From positions 1-64,000 of the forward strand of contig DAOVIO010000008.1 in the NCBI GenBank assembly GCA_030673645.1: a stretch of DNA of 64,000 nt, read 5' to 3'. Within the stretch, counting starts at the first letter, position 1. Every line of letters begins with the position of its first letter. A program made the translations under genes and the position numbers. The notes beneath the pieces were generated by a model. That model was not told the DNA's origin, did no database searches, and saw only the letters and a list, made by a program, of their open reading frames with translations. Of this stretch, positions 26,953 to 35,098 are shown piece by piece. Source of the stretch: JAGLSB01 sp023135955. GTDB taxonomy: Bacteria > Bacteroidota > Bacteroidia > Bacteroidales > GCA-2748055.

Positions 26953-28675
26953 GTAATTATTTACCAGAGTATGCTACCCTTTTATGAAATTGTGTCCCTC
27001 AAAGGTAGTGCATAATTCGGAGAAGGCATTCCGGTCGTGTTTTCTGGCCGTAGAAACAAACCCCTCTATCGGGCATAAATCTCTGCTCCGGAGAAAGTAC
27101 GAAAACAGTTTGATATTTTCTGTTTGACCTTTGCCGGCCTGATATCCCTTTCAGCCAGATTATTGGTAAATGGAACCTCCTTATTAAAGGCAAATGCAAG
27201 TACCGCCTGTTGTTCCCTGATTAAGCGTTCAACCAGGTTTCTTCCTTTGGTTCGTTTATACTTCCCTCTTTTTCCGGGTGTTTTTCTTGGCGGAGGTTCT
27301 ACTTTTTCACCGAGAGTGCAGATTCGGGTATACCTGGCCTCAATATGTTGCCGTCGTTTGAACCTTTCTTCAAAAGGCATCTCATACACACTAAGTAAAA
27401 AGATCTTAAAAACTTTGGCCCATTTGCTTTTACCGTTTTCAACCAGTCCTTCCAGTTCTCTCAATATATGAGCTCCGCAAATGGCATGCTTCATCTTGAA
27501 GCTAAAGTAACTGCTCCAGCAATCATGTACTAACCAGCCTCTGATCCTGTCCAATATGGATTTATCACTTTCTAATGCCAGCTTCCCTCGCTTCTCGTGT
27601 ACAAAAAGATATGTAAAGAGCAATGATGAGGCTGTATGCAACCAGTGTAATTTGCCCGCTACCCGTAAGCCTGTTTCATCGGCATGTGCCACATCACCTG
27701 TAGCTATTTTTGATTTTATGGTTTCCTCAGTTTCCTCAAGATTTTCGTAGCATTGCCGAGAGGCTGAGTAAACCGTGGACTCGTTGATTGAATAACCAAA
27801 CAAGTCACCGAACAACAACTGTATTTTCTTGAAGGGAAGCTTAAAATGTACATTCAGCAATACAGCATAAGCCTTGACCCCGTTGCCATATTGAACAGGG
27901 GCATTGATCCCTTTGGGGGCTGTGCCTTTGCACCATTTTCCACACCCCGGACATTTCCCTTTTAATATCTGATGCTCTGTGATCTCTAACTCTGATTTAG
28001 GTAAATCAAAGACCTGGCGCTTTTCCGATAATATCAGCTTATGATCCGGAAGCTCATGACCACAGTCACATGGCTTAGGCTTATGTTTTATTATTTTGTC
28101 TGGATGTTCAACCTGTTGTAGGGTTCGACCTTCATGCCCTTCCTGTCCGCCTTTCTTCTTCCTGGGTAAGGCTGGCTTCTTTTTATAGCCATCACTCGAG
28201 GGAGGTTTACTGCTGTTATTGCTGTTGCTGTTTAATCGGGATTCCAATTCAGCAATTCTTGATTTCAGATCGGCATTCTCATCTTTCAATTCAGTATTTT
28301 CCTGTCGAATGATCTTATTATCTTTTTCTTTTGTTTCCAACTGTTGGACGCGTAATGTCAATTTCCGACTCTCTTTTTTCAATTCCTGATTCTCTCGCTC
28401 AATTTGAGCTTGACGATTTAGCAGGAATTCTACCTTTTTGGTAAGATCGGATATGATTTGATTTGAATCCAACACCTTTTTGCTTTCTTCAAAAATAGTA
28501 TGGATTATGCCTTAAAATCAAATATTTAGACCTAAACTTATCAGATATATTACAGTTAAATTGTTAATACCACCAGAATTTTGAAAACAAACCAAAAATA
28601 TCCAGTAAAAACTGTTGATTACTTGTGAATAAACTCCAGATTTTGTTACTTTTAGCTACCCAGCTAAATAGTTAC
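26953..28675 (-). mobile_element. IS66-family insertion sequence, single-gene (ISBst12-like) type
   Basis: The element encodes only the DDE transposase, without TnpA or TnpB, as in the ISBst12 subgroup. Imperfect terminal inverted repeats bound it: GTAATTATTTACCAGAGTA starting at 26953 and, on the other strand, GTAACTATTTAGCTGGGTA starting at 28675. Both begin with GTAA, typical of IS66. A clean 8-bp target duplication was not found, so the insertion may be old. It lies between the B12 operon and truA and interrupts neither. The transposase is frameshifted, so the copy is probably immobile unless helped in trans. Confidence 0.8.
26974..28475 (-). pseudogene. IS66 family transposase (TnpC), frameshifted near the C-terminus
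   Basis: The main frame (27066-28475, 469 residues) has an N-terminal coiled coil (to about residue 90), the SNNSSKPPSSDG motif, a zinc site (CDCGHELPDH, KGKCPGCGKW), and the DDE domain with DVAHADETGLRV, WLVHDCWSSY and NNLAERDIRPAK. It stops at TAG after EIYAR. One extra base at about 27068 would restore the typical ending ARIEGFVSTARKHDRNAF to the TAG at 26974-26976, giving about 500 residues. The loss is therefore a single-base deletion removing the C-terminal domain. A programmed shift is unlikely this late in the protein. Confidence 0.85.
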
Positions 28676-28811
28676 ATAAATATTTAATTAATAATTTAAG
28701 TACTGCTTTATAATCCATTACTTACTTCATGAATAAATTTTGCAATCTCATAATTCTTGTCGAAATCTGTCGACCGATTAATGCACATGATGATGATATG
28801 ATAAACAGACT

Positions 28812-29597
28812 TTGAAAAACAGATACATCATAGAACTCTCCTACTCAGGCAAAAACTTTCATGGTTGGCAAATTCAGCCAAATGCTAAAACTGTGCAACA
28901 ATATCTTCAGGAGTCATTTTCGACAATTTTGCAGGAGGAAATTACAATTACAGGTGCGGGAAGGACAGATACCAGTGTTCATGCCAGTTATTATGTTGCT
29001 CATTTTGATAGTGAATCGGAGTTTGATCCGGATTTTATGGTTAATAAACTAAATCAGTTTTTATCAAAGGATGTGAGTATTTTTCAAATCCATAAAGTAG
29101 ATGATGATTTCCATGCACGATTTGGAGCTCTTAGTAGAACATATAAATACATTATCAGAACAAAGAAATCAGCTTTTCTTAACGACTTATGCTTTTATTA
29201 CTCCGGCAAAATCAACATGGAAAAGATGAATGAATGTTCGGCAAGTTTATTGGAATACTCTGACTTTACAAGCTTTGCAAAATTACATAGCGATAATAAA
29301 ACCAACATTTGCAAAATAGAAAAGGCGGTTTGGGAAATGCATGGCGATTATTTGATTTTTACAATAAAGGCTGATCGTTTTCTGAGAAATATGGTTAGGG
29401 CTATTACAGGTACAATTTTCGATGTAGGAAAAGGGAAAATCAGCACTGAGGAATTCAAAAATATTGTAGAGGGGCTGGATAACCAACTGGCATCGATGTC
29501 GGCACCGGCAAAGGGACTTTATTTGTGGGATATTGAGTATGAGGGTGGTTATGGATTGAGGAATTTGGGAAAGGGAGTGGGTTTTCCGTTTTATTAG
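28812..29597 (+). CDS. truA: tRNA pseudouridine(38-40) synthase
   Basis: Converts uridines 38-40 in the anticodon arm of many tRNAs to pseudouridine. The catalytic aspartate is D53 in GAGRTDTSVHA; other family motifs are YSGKNFHGWQIQ, FHARFGALSRTYKYII and FLRNMVRAITGT. The start is TTG at 28812-28814: the frame has a stop at 28794 and no ATG between, and MKNRYIIELSYSG aligns with family N-termini. The length of 261 residues is normal. The downstream gap carries inverted repeats. Confidence 0.95.
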   Translation: MKNRYIIELSYSGKNFHGWQIQPNAKTVQQYLQESFSTILQEEITITGAGRTDTSVHASYYVAHFDSESEFDPDFMVNKLNQFLSKDVSIFQIHKVDDDFHARFGALSRTYKYIIRTKKSAFLNDLCFYYSGKINMEKMNECSASLLEYSDFTSFAKLHSDNKTNICKIEKAVWEMHGDYLIFTIKADRFLRNMVRAITGTIFDVGKGKISTEEFKNIVEGLDNQLASMSAPAKGLYLWDIEYEGGYGLRNLGKGVGFPFY

Positions 29598-29697
29598 AGG
29601 GTGTGCTGGTGCTAAGTGAAACTCAGCTTTCGGGAGGTTACGAACCGAAAGATGTTAGTTGAATTTAAGCTTTTTCTTCGTCCCGAAGGGACAGATT

Positions 29698-29889
29698 AAT
29701 TCAGCCCAAAGGCAACGCCCTGGGTATATTAAACACACACGAAACCCGCGCTCTGAAAGGGCTAATTAATAAATTCATAATTATACTCCCAGTCATCATG
29801 AAAATATATTAACAGATTAATTTGCCCATTCCAGGGCGAAAAAAATATACATCACCTATTCACCCATGGCGTTGCCTTTGGGCTGAATT
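29698..29889. repeat. Inverted repeat pair in the truA-thioesterase gap
   Basis: AATTCAGCCCAAAGGCAACG from 29698 is mirrored by CGTTGCCTTTGGGCTGAATT ending at 29889; with the adjoining CCCTGGGT/ACCCATGG the arms are about 28 bp and almost perfect. A second mirrored word, GGGCTTTCAGCCC (about 29895), follows. This resembles the dispersed intergenic repeats common in Bacteroidetes. The 385-base gap 29598-29982 holds no gene that I can support. Confidence 0.65.
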
Positions 29890-29982
29890 TAGTTGGGCTT
29901 TCAGCCCGAATATGTATTTGGAGTATTGCTTAAACAAAATACAGGCTTTTAACAATGAAAAAGTAATAAATTTTCAATTTAA

Positions 29983-30717
29983 TTATTGAATAGAAGTCTT
30001 GGCCTGAGCCCTGAAAATTTCCTTATTTAATTCTTTGTTCTTAGCCTGGAAAACATAGCCATTATTAATTTCCTGATAAAAAATCACCACCTCATCATTG
30101 AGATGTGCTTCTGAAACAAAACGGATTTCAAATTCTGTAATTTGAAATTTACCGCTGTGATAGTCATCGAGTGAATCTATGCACCATTGGATATATTTTG
30201 TATTATTTACATGGTTATAAACATCTATATCTGAATAAAGGACCTTGAGTTCACGAACAGAATCCATTCTTGCAGGCAAGTTTATTTGTCCAGGCTTTGC
30301 ATCATATACACTATCCAATTCAGGAGGTATTCTCTGCAGACCGGGAGTAATACGTCTTGGCCTATGTGTTTTCGAATCGACTAATAACCATGCACTTGAA
30401 GCTTGAATTTTAATTTCATTACCTGATGCATCAAAGACTTCAAAATCGCGGTAGGCAAATAGATTCTCATACTTTTTCCCCCATGTCTTTAGCTTCAGAC
30501 TTTCGCCCCAACCAAGAGCATCTTTGATAAATATTTTCAGACCAGATAAAACCCACATTAGGCCCTCAGGTTTTAATGAATGGTAACCCGCATTACAACT
30601 TTCGGCATGCATCCATGCACTTTCCTGTAGAATTTGAGCTATAGCAGAAATACGAATCTTTCCGTGTGGATTACATTGAAAAGAATAAATGAAATAATTA
30701 TCAGACCACTTTGTCAT
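29983..30717 (-). CDS. Acyl-ACP thioesterase, double hotdog fold
   Basis: Hydrolyses acyl-ACP to release free fatty acid in the cytoplasm. The 244 residues contain two hotdog halves. The first has AIAQILQESAWMHAE; the second has the catalytic block YSDIDVYNHVNNTKYIQW, with the N and H residues of the FatA/FatB-type family. SSAWLLVDSKTHRPRRI is also typical. It is monocistronic between two repeat-bearing gaps. The exact chain length acted on cannot be read from sequence. Confidence 0.88.
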   Translation of the reverse strand: MTKWSDNYFIYSFQCNPHGKIRISAIAQILQESAWMHAESCNAGYHSLKPEGLMWVLSGLKIFIKDALGWGESLKLKTWGKKYENLFAYRDFEVFDASGNEIKIQASSAWLLVDSKTHRPRRITPGLQRIPPELDSVYDAKPGQINLPARMDSVRELKVLYSDIDVYNHVNNTKYIQWCIDSLDDYHSGKFQITEFEIRFVSEAHLNDEVVIFYQEINNGYVFQAKNKELNKEIFRAQAKTSIQ

Positions 30718-30729
30718 GTGTTGAGTTTT

Positions 30730-30957
30730 AAAAGTTGCTGGTTACTACTATATAACATGATACTGTTATTTTCAATTTAAAATTGCGGCTTTTTTGCCCG
30801 CACACTGGACTGGTTACTGGTTTAATTCCTTTCAGTCGTTGAGTTCGCTGTGCTCGGTTCTGGTTACTGAGTGCCGCCCTGAGCCTGAGGTCCCTGACTT
30901 GTCTAAGGGCCGAAGGGTGCTAGTTGGGACATGACACTAGCAACCAGCAACTAGCAA
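30730..30957. repeat. Stutter-repeat block upstream of the thioesterase
   Basis: Contains GTTGCTGGTTACT (30733), ACTGGTTACTGGTTTAATTC (about 30809), CAGTCGTTGAGTTCGCTGTG (about 30834), and the mirrored end CTAGCAACCAGCAACTAGCA (about 30939). The order and words match the block inside the B12 leader at 20158-20355, so the two are copies of one repeat family. No gene is present. Confidence 0.55.
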
Positions 30958-31704
30958 CTAAACCAAATTCCATATTTTCCAGGATTCCTCAGCTTGATTT
31001 ACAAGCATTTGGTATCCATTCAGGATTTTGGCGCCCATTTCTTCTCCTTTTTTCATAAATAAAGTAATTTCAGGATTATATACCAGATCATACAAAACAT
31101 GTTTCCGTGTGAGAAAATTATATGGGATATCGGGACATTCTTCAATTTTAGGATATGTGCCCAATGGACTGGTATTCACAATTAATAAATTATCCAGAAT
31201 AATATTTTCGTTCAAATCTTTATATACGATATCGGCTTTATTAGTAGAACGGCTAACCAAAGTAGTTTTGATCCCGGAATTTTGAAGTGCAAAATCAACA
31301 GCCTTGGAAGCTCCACCTGTACCTAAAATTAAAGCCGATGTAATGTCCTTTGACAAAAATGGATTTAGAGCGTTTAAAAAACCAGGAGCATCTGTATTGT
31401 ATCCTGTCAGAGTTCGTTTTCCACTAAAATATTCAATTTTGATTGAATTTACTGCTCCAATTTTTCCTGCCACATCATCCACCTTGTCGAGGTAATTAAT
31501 GACTTTCTCTTTATACGGAATTGTAACATTTAATCCACGTAAGTCAGGATTACTATCCAGTAAGCTCCGTAACTCTTCTATGGTTTCTATAGGGAAATTT
31601 AAATACTCAGAATCTGAAATATTTTCCTTTCTGAATTTTTCAGCAAAGTAACTCGCAGAGAATGAGTGGCTAAGAGGAAATCCTACTAAACCGTATACTT
31701 TCAT
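30958..31704 (-). CDS. aroE: Shikimate dehydrogenase
   Basis: Reduces 3-dehydroshikimate to shikimate with NADPH in aromatic amino acid synthesis. The 248 residues are close to the Bacteroidetes norm. Visible motifs: the shikimate site GFPLSHSFSASYF and NVTIPYKEKVI with the catalytic lysine, GAVNSI, GYNTDAPGF, the nucleotide loop LGTGGASKAV, and NTSPLGTYP. The stop codon lies at the edge of the stutter-repeat block. It stands alone on the minus strand. Confidence 0.94.
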   Translation of the reverse strand: MKVYGLVGFPLSHSFSASYFAEKFRKENISDSEYLNFPIETIEELRSLLDSNPDLRGLNVTIPYKEKVINYLDKVDDVAGKIGAVNSIKIEYFSGKRTLTGYNTDAPGFLNALNPFLSKDITSALILGTGGASKAVDFALQNSGIKTTLVSRSTNKADIVYKDLNENIILDNLLIVNTSPLGTYPKIEECPDIPYNFLTRKHVLYDLVYNPEITLFMKKGEEMGAKILNGYQMLVNQAEESWKIWNLV

Positions 31705-31813
31705 TATTTTGTTTTAATTTCTTTTTTGAATATCCTTGCTTACCTCAGGCAGAGAATATCGATTATTGATTTTAGATTTGGACTCTTTCCTTCATCATTC
31801 ATCATTCATAATT

Positions 31814-32734
31814 CTACTCGTCAGAAGCCCCAGCTAATCTTGTAATCAGAAAAATAATTAAAAAACCTGCAACGGCAATCAAAATAGCCGGATAAAAATC
31901 CGAATTTAAACTAGTATCCGATGGCAGGATATTACGTTGAATTAGTGGTTGTAATTCTCCATGACGATCAGTAAAACTTTCCAGGGTTTCCTTCCAGGGC
32001 CAAATCTTGTTTAACGAACCTCCCATAAAACCAGCTAGCAACGCAATGGTCTGAAACCTGAACTTTTTTAGCAACCATGAAAGCAAATTAGAAAACGAGA
32101 TCAATCCAACTACTGCCCCAGCAGCAAAAATAGCGATTACCGATATTTTAAACTCGGTTACTGCAGAAAGTATATATTGATATTTCCCCAGAAGAACTAA
32201 AATGAAACTGCCAGAAATCCCGGGTAATATCATTGCACAAATAGCAATTGAACCTGAAAGAAATATAAACCATGATGAAGTGGAAGTCTCAGCTGGTGTA
32301 ATAGTCGTAATCCAGAACGCCAGTACAAAACCAACAATTAGAGAAAGCACAATACTAAGATTCCACTTTTTAATGTCTTTGATAATATATATTACCGATG
32401 CAACAATAAGTCCGAAGAAAAATGACCATATATAAACCGGATGATTCGTCAGAAGATGTTCAATAAGATGAGCCAATGAAAAAATACTTATAAGAATTCC
32501 AGAAAATACAGCCAAAAGAAAATTTCCATTTATTTTTTTCCAAAAATCAATGAACTTAAATTTCAGAATTAATTTTAATGCTTCCCCGTTAACAGATTTG
32601 ATTGAATGAATAAGCTCCTCATAAATACCGGTAATAAATGCTATTGTTCCACCTGATACACCAGGAACAACATCGGAAGCGCCCATTCCAATACCTTTCA
32701 GCCAAATGACTAAATAATCCTTTAAAGTCCTCAT
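31814..32734 (-). CDS. DUF368 polyprenyl-phosphate-type membrane protein
   Basis: A 306-residue integral membrane protein with about eight hydrophobic helices. The family signature SDVVPGVSGGTIAFITGIYEE is at the N-terminus and a second copy, ILPGISGSFILVLLGKYQ, is near residue 165, as in other DUF368 proteins. Members of this family have been linked to undecaprenyl-phosphate recycling across the inner membrane; that role is inferred here. Its ATG overlaps the stop of the preceding synthase gene by 4 bp. Confidence 0.85.
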   Translation of the reverse strand: MRTLKDYLVIWLKGIGMGASDVVPGVSGGTIAFITGIYEELIHSIKSVNGEALKLILKFKFIDFWKKINGNFLLAVFSGILISIFSLAHLIEHLLTNHPVYIWSFFFGLIVASVIYIIKDIKKWNLSIVLSLIVGFVLAFWITTITPAETSTSSWFIFLSGSIAICAMILPGISGSFILVLLGKYQYILSAVTEFKISVIAIFAAGAVVGLISFSNLLSWLLKKFRFQTIALLAGFMGGSLNKIWPWKETLESFTDRHGELQPLIQRNILPSDTSLNSDFYPAILIAVAGFLIIFLITRLAGASDE

Positions 32735-33513
32735 AATTTGTAACCCTGAAATTCTTCTGGCAGATAATTAAAAAAGGTATCTCCTCTCAATCCAAGCCTT
32801 AAAGCTTCCAATGCAACAACTTCGCCTGGAGCAATATTGCCAAGATTAACATTGGCTCCAAGTAAATCTATAAACCATACTTGCTGATTCTTTATTGGAG
32901 CTTCCCATAATACATTTTCACCTTTAACATTCTCCAATATATCATCAACTAATTCAATATTTGCTGATCCATCTCTGTTATATATTCCAATAGTTCCACT
33001 TTCTCTTGCTTCCGCTATTACCTTCCATGCACCCGCTTCAAGTTCCTTTTTCATAAAACTTACCCATACATCATGAGGTATTTCATTTCCTTTTACCTTC
33101 GATCCTACTTCAGAAAAAACTTTAAAATCCTTACTAAGCTTATTAACATACTCCAGCTTTTCATCATGATCAATTTGCATAGAACCATCTGACACTTCAA
33201 CAGTTTCCATTCCCATTTTTGAAACAAAACTTCTAAATTCATCAAACTTATTCCTTACAATATATGCTTCAAATAAGGTTCCCCCAAAATAAGGTTCCAA
33301 ATTAGCTTTTCTATAGGCTTCTATTTTCTCCTTAACTTGTTTTGCAAAAATTGCAGTTCCAAAGCCAAATTTTACAAAATCCGTGAATTCCTCACTACTA
33401 TCAATAAAATTATAAGCCTCGTTAAGGCTTAAACCTTTATCCATCATCATGGTTACTCCTGAATTCCTTGGCTTTGCAGGCCGATCAGGCAGGAATGAAA
33501 TATTAGTATTCAT
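32731..33513 (-). CDS. Phosphosulfolactate synthase (ComA family)
   Basis: A 260-residue TIM-barrel enzyme of the ComA family, which adds sulfite to phosphoenolpyruvate to give (2R)-phospho-3-sulfolactate. Family motifs include DFVKFGFGTAIF, LEPYFGGTLFEAYI, VEVSDGSMQI and KVIAEARESGTIGIYNRDG. In methanogens this starts coenzyme M synthesis; in Bacteroidetes the product may instead feed sulfonate metabolites such as sulfonolipids, but nothing else for either path is in the window. It overlaps DUF368 by 4 bp, an association that hints at an envelope link. Confidence 0.88.
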   Translation of the reverse strand: MNTNISFLPDRPAKPRNSGVTMMMDKGLSLNEAYNFIDSSEEFTDFVKFGFGTAIFAKQVKEKIEAYRKANLEPYFGGTLFEAYIVRNKFDEFRSFVSKMGMETVEVSDGSMQIDHDEKLEYVNKLSKDFKVFSEVGSKVKGNEIPHDVWVSFMKKELEAGAWKVIAEARESGTIGIYNRDGSANIELVDDILENVKGENVLWEAPIKNQQVWFIDLLGANVNLGNIAPGEVVALEALRLGLRGDTFFNYLPEEFQGYKL

Positions 33514-33608
33514 ATTTATAGTTTTATTTAAATGAATTTTAGAGTTTGAAATTAAATTAATTCAAATCCCGAGAAAAAAGATTAAAATCACACAGAAAGA
33601 ATATATTA

Positions 33609-35024
33609 TCAGGACTTTGACTTGATCAGATTATTTATTTTTTTTATATTTTTTCCTTGAGGATAAACCTTATAAAACAATTTAATTCCACCCTTTCCCA
33701 GTTCAACAGCCTTTTCAAGATACTTCATTCCTGCTTTTTTATCATTCAGTTGAAAATATACTGCAGCAATAATGTAGAGAATGTCTTGTGAATTTATATT
33801 ATTCGAAGATGCTTTTTGCAAAATAATCAGAGCATCACCAAATTCATTCTTTTCTGTATACAAAAAGGCTAAACGAATCCATGCTTCTCTATCCTTGGGA
33901 TCTAATTTACACACCTGACGGAAACATTTCTCAGCCTCACCAGATAACTTTTGTATAGAATATATTTCTCCTAAAGTATACCAATACTCAGGATTATCTC
34001 TATCGAAATCTATAGCTTTCAGAATATATGTTCTGGCTTCACTAAGCTTTTCCTGTTGCATATATGACAGTCCGGCACCATACCATCCATCAGCAAATGT
34101 ATTATCAATTTCAATAAGTTTCTTATATATTTCCAGCGCCTTATTATAATCTTCTAACTCTTCATAACTTTCTCCAAGAAAATTCCAGGCTTGTAAATTC
34201 TCTGGTTCGATTTTCAGAAATTCCTCATAAACTTTTATAGCCTCATGATAATTGTTCTCATCAGCATAAATATGTGCTTTATTGAAATAGGCCAAGCCAT
34301 ATGAGAGATTAATTGCAATGGCATAATCGTAACATTCGTGTGCTTTTGGCAAGTCATTTATTTTGGTATAAATAACTCCAAGATTATGCCATACATTTTC
34401 GGAATAGCTATCTACATCGAGGTATTTATTATAATATTCTATACTAGCCTTGAAATTTTGTATTCTTTCATTATAATAACCAAGATCATAAAGAACAGAC
34501 AAATTATTTGGATCAGACTTATTAGCCATCCTTAAGTATTTTAGAGCAAAATTATATTGTCTTGCATTTTCAAATGCAATACTAATATTGATATAAATGT
34601 CTACGGAATCTCCATCGGTTTTTTCCAGAGCAAGATCAAATACTTTCTCAGCTTCTCTGAATTTCGACATACTTACAAGGGCAGTCCCTTTTAATAAAAA
34701 ATAATCAGAATCTTCTTTTTCATACTTTGCGAATTTATCCAGGGACTGAAGTGCACTATCAGCCTCTCCAGATTCTAATTGTGTATGAACTAGCTTTACC
34801 CTCAGATCGTATGAACCAGGATGTTGTCTTAATGCCTTCTCAGCCGCCTCATAAGCATGCTTATAATCACGTAGGTCAAGATAATAATCTATTATTTCCT
34901 CAAACTCCTCAACATCAAAGAAATAAGACCTTCTTGCTTTCAACATATCCTCATACTTCTGAAGTACCAGTTGAAATTCATTATCATTTTGCATCTTCCC
35001 TTGTCCTTTATCCATTATGTTCAA
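33609..35024 (-). CDS. Tetratricopeptide repeat protein
   Basis: A 471-residue cytoplasmic protein made almost entirely of about twelve TPR units (for example AWNFLGESYEELEDYNKALE, DGWYGAGLSYMQQEKLSEAR, EAWIRLAFLYTEKNEFGDAL). No signal peptide or membrane helix is visible. TPR arrays are scaffolds for protein binding; no partner can be named. It lies 95 bp upstream of the ComA-like gene on the same strand. Confidence 0.85.
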   Translation of the reverse strand: MNIMDKGQGKMQNDNEFQLVLQKYEDMLKARRSYFFDVEEFEEIIDYYLDLRDYKHAYEAAEKALRQHPGSYDLRVKLVHTQLESGEADSALQSLDKFAKYEKEDSDYFLLKGTALVSMSKFREAEKVFDLALEKTDGDSVDIYINISIAFENARQYNFALKYLRMANKSDPNNLSVLYDLGYYNERIQNFKASIEYYNKYLDVDSYSENVWHNLGVIYTKINDLPKAHECYDYAIAINLSYGLAYFNKAHIYADENNYHEAIKVYEEFLKIEPENLQAWNFLGESYEELEDYNKALEIYKKLIEIDNTFADGWYGAGLSYMQQEKLSEARTYILKAIDFDRDNPEYWYTLGEIYSIQKLSGEAEKCFRQVCKLDPKDREAWIRLAFLYTEKNEFGDALIILQKASSNNINSQDILYIIAAVYFQLNDKKAGMKYLEKAVELGKGGIKLFYKVYPQGKNIKKINNLIKSKS

Positions 35025-35098
35025 AATCTAAGCTGCAAAATTAGAAATATTTTGCAATTGAATGAGCTTAGTAAGTTATTTTATAAGTTATTTAATTT

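Noticed and set aside
26999..27199. 66-codon minus-strand ORF in the IS element
   Set aside because: It is in a different frame from both parts of the transposase and overlaps them; the true continuation lies in a third frame ending at 26974.
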